Translations under genes and position numbers: made by a program
The notes under the pieces: generated by a model
Seen by the model: the letters and a program-made list of their open reading frames with translations, nothing else
Databases searched by the model: none
What the model was told of the DNA's origin: nothing
Shown here: piece after piece, positions 48,301-53,500 of the stretch
Numbering within the stretch: position 1 is the stretch's first letter
How the letters are laid out: every line of letters starts with the position of its first letter
Assembly: GCA_944474755.1 (NCBI GenBank)
Contig: OX104116.1
Span: forward strand, 5,583,547 to 5,647,546
From: Limnoperna fortunei
Lineage: Eukaryota; Mollusca; Bivalvia; Mytilida; Modiolidae
Direction: 5' to 3'
Length of the DNA stretch: 64,000 nucleotides

Positions 48301-50506
48301 AAAAATTGACAGAAGTACGGATTGACATATCAAATAATACAAAGCTTTATGATGAAAAAACAACTGTGCAAAACAAACCAATATCACAAGTCGAACGATT
48401 TAAGTTTCCTGTAGAACATTTTTTTATTAAACGCAATGTGGTCAGATTGTGCTCATTAATGAATAGTAATGCAGATAGATGGTTTCATAATTATCGTCAT
48501 AATGCCTATATGCATTATCACCAGACTAGATTGTCCTCACGTGATTCAGGGTTACGATCCTTTGTTTGAACGTTAATGCATCTGGTGCGTCTTAATAATC
48601 CACCGAAAGAATTGCAACACTGTCTGAATCACAGTGTTAGGCTTTTGTCTGAAAGCAGGCTACGACTAGAAAACAAGCAACCACTTTACAGTATGTGTAG
48701 CTTGAAGTCAGCTAGAGGAAATTGCATGAATAGAATTCTTGAATTTTGCAACAAACTTACTATTACTATGTAATATTTAAACAGTAGGTTTGCCTTCTAC
48801 ACTAATAATGCCTTCAACTTAGCGTTTGTATTGGCAATCTTTAAAAAGAAAATCACTTTTCCTAGCTTTATCAAATTATCAGGAAAATAAAGCCCCCTCC
48901 CCGGTTTTAGAAACTATTGTGAAATTATCTTGTTTCTGTTGTAGATTAACACCGTGTTTAAAAAAAAAGAAACAATCAAGTAGACAAGATTGAGCCCACA
49001 GAAAAATACGAAATGAAACAAAATTGCAACAACTTGGTCGCAGACAAATCTGTCAAATACCCGTAGTCAATATCGTAGTTACTTATAGTGTGTTACTCGG
49101 CAGTCAACATCGTGGTCCGAATAAACTCAATCAGCACTAAACAAGCAGGCAAGCAATACCACTCTAAAGGAAAATCAACCTTTAACAAGCAGGCCCACTG
49201 GGCCATAACAAATAAAAATACATTGTGTGCGTTCGAAATAACGGAATATCAATTATATGTTTTCAGCTGTTGGCTTTCAACTAACACTGGAGCTATATGG
49301 GCTTTTGTTGGACCAGCTATAGCTATAATCCTGGTAAACTGTTGTTTTTTACTTCAATTGTAGAAGTAATTGATGTAAATAATTAATTAGTCAATGTTTT
49401 GTTGAGACTGAGAACTTACTGAACTACTACATATATGTAATAAAGGTAATAACAAAATAAAGAACACAAAAAAACCAATAAAAATTCAAATTCTAAGAAA
49501 CCGGCAACTAATGAACCAAAAAATGAAGCTACTACAGTGGTCATAACTTGGAATAGGCATTCCAAAAGAAATTTTAGGTATAAACTATGTTTAATTGTAT
49601 GCTATACCTCCCTCTTCCAATACTGTAGTTATGTGCTGCCTAAAACGGTTGGGTATCACTAGTCAGTAAAAGTTGTATTCAATGATTATCGAAGAAGAAT
49701 CACCGTGTACTGAATTAAAAAATTGAGAAAATGTCTTCAATCATACTTTCAAAAGTTGTAGTCATATTTGTCAATTAAGAAATGGTCATTCAAACATCAT
49801 TGAAAATAACATCAATATAATTTACTTTAGAAATTAATTGTAAAAACATAAACTTGTAACAATTCCAAACATTAGATACATTAAAAATTTCTTAGATCAT
49901 CTATAACAAAACAACATATTTATATGATATGAAAGCAAGAATTAAAAGATTAACTTAACGTTATATTTCATATAATAATTTATCCAATACTGAATTATCT
50001 AACTAGAAAAAAGTGTTATTCAGTCATTTTGTTTAGGCATAAAAAAAGCCTACACACACACTCAACGCAATAAACAAGTCAACACTAAAACTATGGCCAC
50101 GACAATTGTTATTTAAGTTGAAACACGTTAAACAATATGATATATTATTAACTATGGGAAGCACCTGTTTATGTATACGTGTTCTATATTTAGCACCTGC
50201 TTATGTATACGTGCTCTATATTTAGCACCTCTTTATGTATACGTGTTCTATATTCAGCACCTCTTTATGTATACGTGTTCTATATTTAGCACCTCTTTAT
50301 GTAAACGTGTTCTATAATTTATGTATACGTGTTCTATTTTATGTATACGTGTTCTATATTTAGCACCTCTTTATGTATACTTGTTCTATATTTTATGTAT
50401 ACGTGTTCTATATTTTGTAGGTAAATATTGTTATCTTGTGGATGGTCATCAGAATAGTTATATCATCAGCAAAACATGAACGAAGAACTGAATACAACCA
50501 AATAAG
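9290..50506 (+). CDS. CTLD-GAIN-7TM adhesion GPCR, latrophilin-like (23 exons, 3' end beyond window)
   Basis: Spliced gene giving about 850 residues within the window. Domains in order: signal peptide (about 1-22), CTLD1 (about 28-158), CTLD2 (about 160-291), Ser/Thr-rich linker (292-401), GAIN domain (about 402-657) with GPS at 612-652, then TM1-TM5 and the start of ICL3 (658-850). Family knowledge: adhesion GPCRs sit in the plasma membrane. The GAIN domain self-cleaves at the GPS, leaving an extracellular fragment bound to a 7TM part activated by the tethered Stachel peptide. The 7TM part resembles latrophilins: HRNLC in TM2, WMLVEG in TM3, GWGVP at TM4, SCWLS in ECL2 and a Cys729-Cys801 pair. 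I see no RBL/olfactomedin region and no obvious HRM domain. All 22 junctions keep frame with GT-AG borders, which makes the model strong. The last TMs and C-tail are not in the window. Ligand unknown. Confidence 0.9.
9305..10103. other. Intron 1 and left part of intron 2
   Basis: Intron 1 spans 9305-9649 and intron 2 starts at 9699. Apart from exon 2 nothing else was recognised. Confidence 0.6.
9650..9698 (+). CDS. Exon 2, signal peptide core
   Basis: A T-rich tract and ACAG acceptor at 9649 precede 49 nt, followed by a GTAAGT donor at 9699. It encodes a hydrophobic stretch (YYALLNYLVLCVSS) ending in phase 1. The split codon completes Ala in exon 3, so the likely signal peptidase site is around VSSA-SPT. 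Phase and hydrophobicity both support the call. Confidence 0.75.
10104..10792. repeat. 49-bp minisatellite in intron 2, about 14 copies
   Basis: Unit contains ACTATCACATGGCT, TATCGGTAACTATGATCTGG and TTGACGGGTATTTA. It ends about 155 bp before the exon 3 acceptor and is not exon-derived. Confidence 0.93.
10947..11176 (+). CDS. Exon 3, N-terminal two-thirds of CTLD1
   Basis: Acceptor TTTCTCTAG at 10946 and donor GTAAGT at 11177. It encodes CFEGWTWLSGQCY, then WDDAHQYC and FWIGLKSN, the standard long-form C-type lectin start with an extra N-terminal Cys pair and the WIGL strand. It ends in phase 0. The exon is preceded by a 49-bp array and followed by an intron with a 3.5-kb G-rich array. Confidence 0.92.
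11177..11889. other. Left part of intron 3, with SINE fragment and three CREs
   Basis: A plus-strand SINE fragment (TAGTTCGTCTACTATTGATC) lies at about 11455-11530. Three TGACGTCA palindromes follow at 11535, 11588 and 11620. The rest is unremarkable. Confidence 0.6.
11890..15411. repeat. 25-bp G-rich minisatellite in intron 3, about 140 copies
   Basis: Unit is close to GGGATTGTGGTGTGGGTAGG plus CTGTT. It is strongly G-rich on the sense strand, with multiple GGG runs per unit, so G-quadruplex formation in DNA or pre-mRNA is plausible. A stray 38-bp copy lies at about 15963-16000. Confidence 0.95.
15688..15757 (+). CDS. Exon 4, CTLD1 middle
   Basis: Acceptor ATAACAG at 15687, donor GTAGTA at 15758. 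It encodes GTGWTWTDGRSNQYNSFSQD, the W-x-WTDG strand that follows WIGL in CTLDs. Enters in phase 0, leaves in phase 1. No EPN or QPD sugar-specificity motif is present in the long loop. Confidence 0.9.
15758..16597. other. Intron 4, unique part
   Basis: Unique AT-rich sequence except for 15963-16000, which matches about 14991-15027 of the upstream G-rich array (CTGGGCTGTTTGGGATTATG), isolated 550 bp beyond the array end. Confidence 0.6.
16598..16798. repeat. 51-bp G-rich tandem repeat, 4 copies
   Basis: Near-identical units start GGGGTTGGGGGCGGGGCAGA and continue through TATGTGCGGCCTGTAGAAAG. Ends 50 bp before the exon 5 acceptor. Guanine runs suggest quadruplex potential. Confidence 0.95.
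16849..16959 (+). CDS. Exon 5, CTLD1 C-terminus
   Basis: Acceptor AATTATAG at 16848, donor GTAAGG at 16960. It encodes GQCVLMNGRYWYQKDCD...FICE, the final conserved Cys residues and FICE strand of the fold. The usual WND calcium motif is replaced by RYWYQKDC, so classical calcium-dependent sugar binding is unlikely. Ends in phase 1. Confidence 0.9.
16960..19159. other. Intron 5 with several foldback remnants
   Basis: Contains an inverted-repeat element bounded by AGCGCCATAAA and TTTATGGCGCT (17347-17491), a copy of the GCCGTTTCATAAAG foldback (18002-18072), and an imperfect hairpin with GAAGTTTCAT/ATGAAACTTC ends (18638-18753). GC-rich GGCGCGACG sequence lies near 17190-17225. No coding sequence found. 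Confidence 0.55.
19160..19337 (+). CDS. Exon 6, N-terminal part of CTLD2
   Basis: Acceptor GTTTGCAG at 19159, donor GTATGT at 19338. It encodes ECEIRNGW, HHCIKIEQGNKTWHKSREYC and ADLIVLDD, matching the first helices of a second C-type-lectin-like domain. The split Glu codon joins exon 5 directly, so almost no linker separates the two CTLDs. Ends in phase 2. Confidence 0.9.
19338..20324. other. Introns 6 and 7
   Basis: Short introns (19338-19673, 19785-20324) on both sides of exon 7. AT-rich, nothing else recognised. Confidence 0.6.
19674..19784 (+). CDS. Exon 7, CTLD2 middle
   Basis: Acceptor CTTTTCAG at 19673, donor GTAAGT at 19785. It encodes LWIGLYYNDTVKSFVWVNGS, the WIGL and W-x-NG strands of the CTLD, with two possible N-glycosylation sequons (NDT, NGS). 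Enters in phase 2 and leaves in phase 2. Confidence 0.9.
20325..20434 (+). CDS. Exon 8, CTLD2 C-terminus
   Basis: Acceptor TATTTCAG at 20324, donor GTAAGT at 20435. It encodes ARQCAALGPIGLVTQSD, SCDIRLGFICIL, carrying the last three cysteines of the fold. As in CTLD1, the WND calcium motif is absent. Ends in phase 1. Confidence 0.9.
20435..21713. other. Intron 8 with a small A-rich tandem repeat
   Basis: A 29-bp repeat (AAGGAACCAAAGGAAACACT plus TTACAATAT) has about five copies at 21062-21213. The rest is AT-rich without features. Confidence 0.7.
21714..22042 (+). CDS. Exon 9, Ser/Thr-rich linker with 10-residue repeats
   Basis: The acceptor TTTTCAAG at 21713 fits the phase left by exon 8; the donor GTAGGA is at 22043. 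The 109 codons are rich in Thr, Ser and Asp and include three tandem copies of TQDTVLPDTI (positions about 21906-21995), a mucin-like or flexible stalk between lectin domains and GAIN. The C-terminal DYVVSQLTQAAYK may start the GAIN helices. An internal GTAAAAATTG is a weaker donor and using it would lose the repeats. Confidence 0.8.
21906..21995 (+). repeat. Coding 30-bp repeat, 3 copies
   Basis: Three near-identical 30-bp units inside exon 9 (ACCCAGGACACAGTACTGCC plus TGATACTATT) add 10 residues each (TQDTVLPDTI) without frame change. Confidence 0.92.
22182..23454. repeat. 53-bp minisatellite in intron 9, 24 copies
   Basis: Unit runs GTTTGGTTCAAGTTTTCCTG, GTGAGACATGATGTATACAA, ACTCGCGTCTAAC. 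Copies differ at few sites (GATG/GAAG, CATG/CAGG, GTCT/GTGT). Each unit carries CTG|GTGAGA, a fair 5' splice-site match. Confidence 0.96.
23455..23983. other. Intron 9 between arrays
   Basis: Contains two diverged GAGGT(C)AAG-GTCAGGTGAC blocks at about 23650-23755. Otherwise nothing. Confidence 0.5.
23984..24457. repeat. 47-bp minisatellite before exon 10, 10 copies
   Basis: Unit contains ATGAGAGGTACTAACTAATA, TGATTCTGGCGTAGATGATA. The last copy stops 13 bp before the exon 10 acceptor AG and merges into its polypyrimidine tract. It includes TACTAAC, identical to the classical branch-point consensus, in most copies. Confidence 0.93.
24471..24584 (+). CDS. Exon 10, GAIN subdomain A helix
   Basis: Acceptor TCTATTCAG at 24470, immediately after a 47-bp array; donor GTAAAT at 24585. 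It encodes amphipathic helical sequence (MTHLLQELLQILANAKDV) of the type that begins GAIN domains. Phase 0 on both sides, 38 residues. Confidence 0.82.
24841..25112 (+). repeat. Dispersed repeat A, copy 2
   Basis: Same family as 9020-9228 and 38581-38852 (GGAAACCGACCGAAC, CCCAATAAAAACCATGCGTG, TAGACACCCGTCGAGTTACT). Lies in intron 10. Confidence 0.75.
25326..25390. repeat. 21-bp tandem repeat, 3 copies, before exon 11
   Basis: TTAACAAGTTATATGATAGT plus T repeated three times, ending about 18 bp before the exon 11 acceptor. Confidence 0.9.
25409..25477 (+). CDS. Exon 11, GAIN subdomain A
   Basis: Acceptor CATTGTAG at 25408, donor GTACGT at 25478, 23 codons, phase 0 on both sides. It encodes IILTILDSAFESNNNGSNFQ. 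It has no strong motif, but position, phase and hydrophobic pattern fit a GAIN helix pair. The exact donor is less certain than for other exons. Confidence 0.65.
25529..27215 (+). mobile_element. 5'-truncated LINE remnant interrupted by a SINE
   Basis: Non-LTR retrotransposon remnant in intron 11. Translated segments show the C-terminal part of a reverse transcriptase (HKHLGLTLSEDESWKSHI, FIRPILEYADVIWDN at about 25680-25880), then GWEKLCDRRETHRLFYFYKM, and after the SINE LPSTVRSWNSLPLAVQSL. A Cys/His end (CECGSVETKSHFLL, about 26655-26700) follows. Frame changes near 25925 and 26560, plus the SINE, break it. It lacks the RT active-site part and 5' end. AATAAA lies near 27199. Clade not assigned. 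Confidence 0.88.
26112..26372 (+). mobile_element. Full-length tRNA-derived SINE nested in the LINE
   Basis: The head GGCCGAGTGGTCAAGGTAG and B-box GGTTCGATTCTCACT resemble a Leu/Ser-type tRNA. The tail runs AAAAACTGGACGCCATGATA, AGTGGCGTTAAACACC and ends in (AAAC)n. A 12-bp target duplication, AACACCCGAAAC, flanks it at 26100-26111 and 26373-26384. Flanking LINE codons resume in frame after one duplication copy. Confidence 0.95.
27465..27590. repeat. ~57-bp degenerate tandem repeat, about 3 copies
   Basis: Blocks GTAGAACCCCTGTTTGTTTT and CACATTCCCTATTT recur three times, about 100 bp before exon 12. Confidence 0.7.
27687..27786 (+). CDS. Exon 12, GAIN helix SSILVEPFI
   Basis: Acceptor ATTTTTCAG at 27686, donor GTAAGA at 27787. 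It encodes ESSILVEPFIRTTMQKLNIT, resembling the helix before the GAIN beta-sandwich. Enters in phase 0 and leaves in phase 1. Just upstream (about 27465-27590) lie three degenerate ~57-bp tandem copies. Confidence 0.8.
27898..28765 (-). mobile_element. 5'-truncated LINE 3' end with (TTATC)n tail
   Basis: On the minus strand, an open frame of about 196 codons (28705 down to 28115, extendable upstream to about 28750) encodes the C-terminal region of a molluscan-type LINE ORF2: SRNKLRTYQQFKKEFEMEKF, IEKGRHRKL and CPLCKTEVEDELHFSIKC. The 3' end reaches a (GATAA)n microsatellite at 27898-27935 that reads as a TTATC tail in element orientation. Reverse transcriptase and 5' parts are absent. Confidence 0.8.
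28766..29419. other. Intron 12, middle part
   Basis: Two diverged blocks with CAGCCGGTACG and GTACGGCATGCCGTACC palindromic motifs at about 28785-29008. Otherwise no feature. Confidence 0.45.
29420..29546 (+). mobile_element. SINE copy, 3'-truncated
   Basis: Head TGGCCGAGTGGTTAAGGTAG, B-box GGGTTCGAGACTCACTG, truncated after CTTAACTGACAA. Same family as 26112-26372. Confidence 0.85.
29674..29902 (-). mobile_element. SINE copy, minus strand
   Basis: Reads as the complement of the family: tail GTTTAACGCCATTTTAGCGT, then GGAGTACGCGGAGAAAAACC and the head complement CACTCGGCCACCTAGGCC. Faces the copy at 29420, so the pair could form an RNA hairpin. Confidence 0.88.
30196..30297 (+). CDS. Exon 13, GAIN subdomain B start
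   Basis: Acceptor CTTATTTTAG at 30195, donor GTAAGA at 30298. It encodes GYILEFTSLENI and LGNVTIQIIQPSVYQP, beta-strand-like sequence. Phase 1 in and out. Confidence 0.82.
30298..30937. other. Intron 13
   Basis: AT-rich intron without recognisable features. Confidence 0.6.
30938..31019 (+). CDS. Exon 14, GAIN strand; source of the 47-bp array
   Basis: Acceptor GTCATTCCAG at 30937, donor GTAATG at 31020. It encodes EDEEITISIVVFNFN...LYEWA, matching the ISIVVF beta strand of GAIN domains, and ends in phase 2. Its last 35 nt (30985-31019) plus the donor are repeated about 65 times immediately downstream. Unspliced continuation reads AGG TAA, a stop one codon past the exon. Confidence 0.85.
31020..34053. 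repeat. 47-bp array made from the exon 14/intron 14 junction, about 65 copies
   Basis: Each unit is TCGTCATCAAACACACAACT + CTATGAATGGGCAAG (35 nt identical to the exon 14 end at 30985-31019) plus GTAATGTTTCAG. Copies retain the donor AAG|GTAATG and are preceded by TTTCAG. Variants are GGGC/GAGC, CAAGG/CTAGG, AACT/AGCT and short units with TTTCGTTATGAATGGGC. The array begins directly at the true donor. Confidence 0.97.
34054..35019. other. Intron 14 remainder
   Basis: Contains a decayed minus-strand SINE tail at about 34160-34222 (TGAATGGTGTTTTATGCCAC). Otherwise AT-rich. Confidence 0.55.
35020..35143 (+). CDS. Exon 15, GAIN beta-sandwich
   Basis: Acceptor TGTTGCAG at 35019, donor GTAAGA at 35144. 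It encodes VIGPILSVTAYTN and HTFVITHGTPL, typical late GAIN strands before the GPS. Phase 2 in, phase 0 out. An alternative donor at 35135 (GTACAA) would keep frame and drop three residues. Confidence 0.87.
35144..35545. other. Intron 15
   Basis: AT-rich, nothing recognised. Confidence 0.6.
35546..35610 (+). CDS. Exon 16, first half of GPS
   Basis: Acceptor ATTTCTAG at 35545, donor GTAAGT at 35611. It encodes SQCVFYDELY, the first GPS cysteine with the C-V-F-x-D pattern. Ends in phase 2, joining exon 17 in frame. Confidence 0.9.
35611..37063. other. Intron 16, left part
   Basis: AT-rich, no supported gene or repeat. One TGACGTCA at 36079-36086. Confidence 0.5.
37064..37669. mobile_element. 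~600-bp MITE with TTAA ends
   Basis: Perfect inverted ends TTAAGGGGATGCAGGACAC (37064-37082) and its complement (37651-37669). The outer TTAA is likely the target duplication, leaving a 15-bp TIR GGGGATGCAGGACAC, as in piggyBac or Kolobok groups. The AT-rich interior has no transposase. Confidence 0.82.
37670..38006. other. Intron 16, right part
   Basis: AT-rich intron sequence up to the exon 17 acceptor. Nothing recognised. Confidence 0.5.
38007..38118 (+). CDS. Exon 17, second half of GPS and Stachel
   Basis: Acceptor TTGTTTCAG at 38006, donor GTATTG at 38119. It encodes NWSNYGC, then CECNHTTNFAILMQ, the C-x-C-x-H-x-T-x-F-A-x-L-M signature. Expected autoproteolysis lies between Thr644 and Thr645 of His-Thr-Thr; the Stachel would begin TNFAILMQV. 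All four GPS cysteines (about 612, 627, 639, 641) are present. Confidence 0.95.
38581..38852 (+). repeat. Dispersed repeat A, copy 3
   Basis: GGAAACCGACTGA, ATTACAAATCCGGATATTGA and AAAAACCATGGGTACACTCA match copies at 9020 and 24841. Confidence 0.75.
39205..39477 (-). repeat. Dispersed repeat B, copy 2 (inverted)
   Basis: Reverse complement matches 4830-5092: TAAATTCTCCGCCCCTACCT, GTAGCCGCAAC and CTGGACGTAAAGCA. Confidence 0.65.
40345..40475 (-). mobile_element. SINE tail fragment, minus strand
   Basis: TTTGAATGATGTTTAACGCC, CATGGCGTCCAGTTTTTATT and GGAGTACCCGGAGAGAACCC. The tRNA-like head is missing. Confidence 0.85.
41857..41960 (+). CDS. Exon 18, TM1
   Basis: Acceptor TTTTACAG at 41856, donor GTAAGT at 41961. 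It encodes HELALDIITYIGCSVSLL..., the family-B2 entry to TM1 (compare latrophilin H-x-x-L-D-x-I-T-x-x-G). Ends in phase 2. A partial copy of its acceptor and first bases lies 15-50 bp downstream of its donor. Confidence 0.93.
41961..42441. other. Intron 18 with partial duplication of exon 18 start
   Basis: At 41977-42014, CTTTACAGCTGGAGGACATA and CTAGATCTGGATA mirror the exon 18 acceptor and first bases (ACAGCTACAGGACATACAT, CTAGCTCTGGATATA). The following AAGTTTTCTGCGG repeats the start of the intron. A short, decayed tandem duplication. Confidence 0.75.
42442..42544 (+). CDS. Exon 19, ICL1 and TM2
   Basis: Acceptor ATTTATAG at 42441, donor GTTCGT at 42545 (GT present, weak consensus). It encodes SERVFVHRNLCVAIIFAQLC, the V-H-x-N-L-C signature of adhesion GPCR TM2. 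Phase 2 in, phase 0 out. Confidence 0.93.
42545..44052. other. Intron 19
   Basis: AT-rich. About 43645-43735 matches part of dispersed repeat B (GTAGCGGCTACAATGA). Otherwise nothing. Confidence 0.5.
44053..44206 (+). CDS. Exon 20, TM3 to TM4 start
   Basis: Acceptor CTATTTCAG at 44052, donor GTAATT at 44207. It encodes VVCAIVAVVLHYFYTAVFVW then MLVEGLLLY, VFGTEKSR and MFGWG. The TM3 Cys729 is the usual disulfide partner of ECL2. Phase 0 in, phase 1 out. Confidence 0.95.
44207..44896. other. Intron 20
   Basis: No recognised feature. Confidence 0.6.
44897..44963 (+). CDS. Exon 21, TM4 and ECL2 start
   Basis: Acceptor TCCTTTAG at 44896, donor GTATTT at 44964. It encodes GVPVVMVAVSASADWNGYGT, which with exon 20 completes G-W-G-V-P. 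Close to the latrophilin TM4/ECL2 pattern (VSA-x-x-D-x-x-x-YGT). Ends in phase 2. Confidence 0.92.
44964..45510. other. Intron 21, left part
   Basis: No recognised feature. Confidence 0.5.
45511..45775 (-). mobile_element. SINE copy, minus strand
   Basis: Complement of the family: TTGAATGGTGTGTAATGCCA, GGTAGGAAAACTAGCAATCC, GAGAATCGAACCCGCAC, TTAACCAATCGGCAACCGAG. Nearly full length. Confidence 0.88.
46058..46305 (-). mobile_element. Highly degenerate SINE, minus strand
   Basis: Residual similarity only: ACGGTTTTACGCCACTATTA, GTGCCCAGTTTTGTTCAGAG, GTCAATTAAGGTTGAAGCCG. An old copy. Confidence 0.6.
46342..46599 (+). mobile_element. Full-length SINE with 12-bp target duplication
   Basis: Head GTGGCCTAGCGGTTAAGGTA, B-box GGGTTCGATTCTCACTG, tail ending AAACAAACAAACAAAA. 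Direct repeats CATCAATGTGAC flank it at 46330-46341 and 46600-46611. Very close to the copy at 26112, so probably young. Confidence 0.95.
46612..49266. other. Intron 21, right part
   Basis: A small ~45-bp triplication (CCATAGCATTGTC...CTGGGAAA, CACGTCTCC) lies at about 47437-47540. Two short open frames at 48306-48569 and 48576-48773 match no family I recognise and look non-genic. Confidence 0.5.
49267..49333 (+). CDS. Exon 22, ECL2 cysteine and TM5
   Basis: Acceptor TGTTTTCAG at 49266, donor GTAAAC at 49334. It encodes SCWLSTNTGAIWAFVGPAIA, the conserved C-W-L and W-x-F-x-GPA of latrophilin-like receptors. Phase 2 in, phase 0 out. Confidence 0.94.
49334..50163. other. Intron 22, left part
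   Basis: AT-rich, nothing recognised. Confidence 0.55.
50164..50416. repeat. 32-bp array abutting the exon 23 acceptor, about 9 copies
   Basis: Unit CACCTCTTTATGTATACGTG plus TTCTATATTTAG. The last copy merges into the true acceptor (TTCTATATTTTGTAG at 50406-50420), so several copies present an acceptor-like TATTTAG. Confidence 0.9.
50421..50506 (+). CDS. Exon 23, TM5 end and ICL3; source of the 80-bp array
   Basis: Acceptor TATTTTGTAG at 50420, donor GTAAAA at 50507. It encodes VNIVILWMVIRIVISSAKHE and a basic ICL3 start, and ends in phase 2. The exon itself begins GTAAAT, so acceptor and a donor-like site are juxtaposed. Its last ~59 nt plus donor are repeated for 13 kb downstream. Unspliced continuation reads AGG TAA. 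Confidence 0.88.
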
Positions 50507-53500
50507 GTAAAAATACCATAAGTACTTATCAGAATAGTTATATCCTCTGTAAAACATGAACAAAGAACTGAATACAACAAAATAAGATACAAATATCATA
50601 AGTACTTATCAGAATAGTTATATCATCTGTAAAACATGAACAAAGAACTGAATACAACCAAAAAATAGTAAAAATACCATAAGTACTCATCAGAATAGTT
50701 ATATCATCTGTAAAACATGAACAAAGAACTGAATACAACCAAATAAGGTAAAAATATCATAAGTACTCATCAGAATAGTTATATCATCCGTAAAACATGA
50801 ACAAAGAACTGAATACAACCAAATAACTACTCATCAGAATAGTTATATCATCTTCTGTAAAACATGAACAAAGAACTTAATACAACCAAATAAGTACTCA
50901 TCAGAATAGTTATATCATCTGTAAAACATGAACAAAGAACTTAATACAACCAAATAAGTACTCATCAGAATAGTTATATCATCTGTAAAACATGAACACA
51001 GAACTGAATACAACCAAATAAGGTACAAATACCATAAGTACTTATCAGAATAGTTATATCATCTGTAAAACATGAACAAAGAACTTAATACAACCAAATA
51101 AGTACTCATCAGAATAGTTATATCATCTGTAAAACATGAACAAAGAACTTAATACAACCAAATAAGTACTCATCAGAATAGTTATATCATCTGTAAAACA
51201 TGAACACAGAACTGAATACAACCAAATAAGGTAAAAATATCATAAGTACTTATCAGAATAGTTATATCATCTGTAAAATATGAACAAAGAACTGAATACA
51301 ACCAAATAAGGTAAAAATGCCATAAGTACTAATCAGAATAGTTATATCATCTGTAAAACATGAACAAAGAACTGAATACAACCAAATAAGGTAGAAATAT
51401 CATAAGTACTCATCAGAATAGTTATATCATCTGTAAAACATGAACAAAGAACTGAATACAACCAAATAAGGTAGAAATATCATAAGTACTCATCAGAATA
51501 GTTATATCATCTGGAAAACATGAACAAAGAACTGAATACAACCAAATAAGGTAGAAATATCATAAGTACTCATCAGAATAGTTATATCATCTGGAAAACA
51601 TGAACAAAGAACTGAATACAACCAAATAAGGTAAAAATACCATAAGTACTCATAAGAATAGTTATATCATCTGTAAAACATGAACAAAGAATTGAATACA
51701 ACCAAATAAGGTAAAATACCATAAGTACTCATCAGAATAGTTATATCATCTGTAAAACATGAACAAAGAACTGAATACAACCAAATAAGGTAAAAATACC
51801 ATAAGTACTAATCAGAATAGTTATATCATCTGGAAAACATGAACAAAGAACTGAATACAACGAAATAAGGTAAAAATATCATAAGTACTCATCAGAATAG
51901 TTATATCATCTGTAAAACATGAACAAAGAACTGAATTCAACCCAATAAGGTAAAAATATCATAAGTACTCATCAGAATAGTTATATCATCTGTAAAACAT
52001 GAACAAAGAACTTAATACAACCAAATAAGTACTCATCAGAATAGTTATATCATCTGTAAAACATGAACAAAGAACTTAATACAACCAAATAAGTACTCAT
52101 CAGAATAGTTATATCATCTGTAAAACATGAACACAGAACTGAATACAACCAGATAAGGTACAAATACCATAAGTACTTATCAGAATAGTTATATCATCTG
52201 TAAAACATGAACAAAGAACTGAATACAACCAAATAAGGTAAAAATACCATAAGTACTTATCAGAATAGTTATATCATCTGTAAAACATGAACAAAGAACT
52301 GAATACAACCAAATAAGGTAAAAATACCATAAGTACTAATCAGAATAGTTATATCATCCGTAAAACATGAACACAGAACTGAATACAACCAAATAAGGTA
52401 AAAATATCATAAGTACTTATCAGAATAGTTATATCATCTGTAAAACATGAACAAAGAACTTAATACAACCAAATAAGTACTCATCAGAATAGTTATATCA
52501 TCTGTAAAACATGAACAAAGAACTGAATACAACCAAATAAGGTAAAAATACCATAAGTACTCATCAGAATAGTTATATCATCTGTAAAACATGAACAAAG
52601 AACTGAATACAACCAAATAAGGTAAAAATACCATAAGTACTTATCAGAATAGTTATATCATCTGTAAAACATGAACACAGAACTGAATACAACCAAATAA
52701 GGTACAAATACCATAAGTACTTATCAGAATAGTTATGTCATCTGTAAAACATGAACACAGAACTGAATACAACCAAATAAGGTAGAAATATCATAAGTAC
52801 TCATCAGAATAGTTATATCATCTGGAAAACATGAACAAAGAACTGAATACAACCAAATAAGGTAAAAATACCATAAGTACTCATCAGAATAGTTATATCA
52901 TCTGTAAAACATGAACAAAGAATTGAATACAACCAAATAAGGTAAAATACCATAAGTACTCATCAGAATAGTTATATCATCTGTAAAACATGAACAAAGA
53001 ACTGAATACAACCAAATAAGGTAAAAATACCGTAAGTACTAATCAGAATAGTTATATCATCTGGAAAACATGAACAAAGAACTGAATACAACCAAATAAG
53101 GTAAAAATATCATAAGTACTCATCAGAATAGTTATATCATCTGTAAAACATGAACAAAGAACTGAATTCAACCCAATAAGGTAAAAATATCATAAGTACT
53201 CATCAGAATAGTTATATCATCTGTAAAACATGAACAAAGAACTTAATACAACCAAATAAGTACTCATCAGAATAGTTATATCATCTGTAAAACATGAACA
53301 AAGAACTGAATACAACCAAATAAGTACTCATCACAATAGTTATATCATCTGTAAAACATGAACACAGAACTGAATACAACCAGATAAGGTACAAATACAA
53401 TAAGTACTTATCGGAATAGTTATATCATCTGTAAAACATGAACAAAGAACTGAATACAACCAAATAAGGTAAAAATACCATAAGTACTTATCAGAATAGT

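Noticed and set aside
48306..48773. Two short adjacent open frames as a gene
   Set aside because: No recognisable domain, no splice links and no similarity I can name; they lie in the same-strand intron 21 of the receptor.
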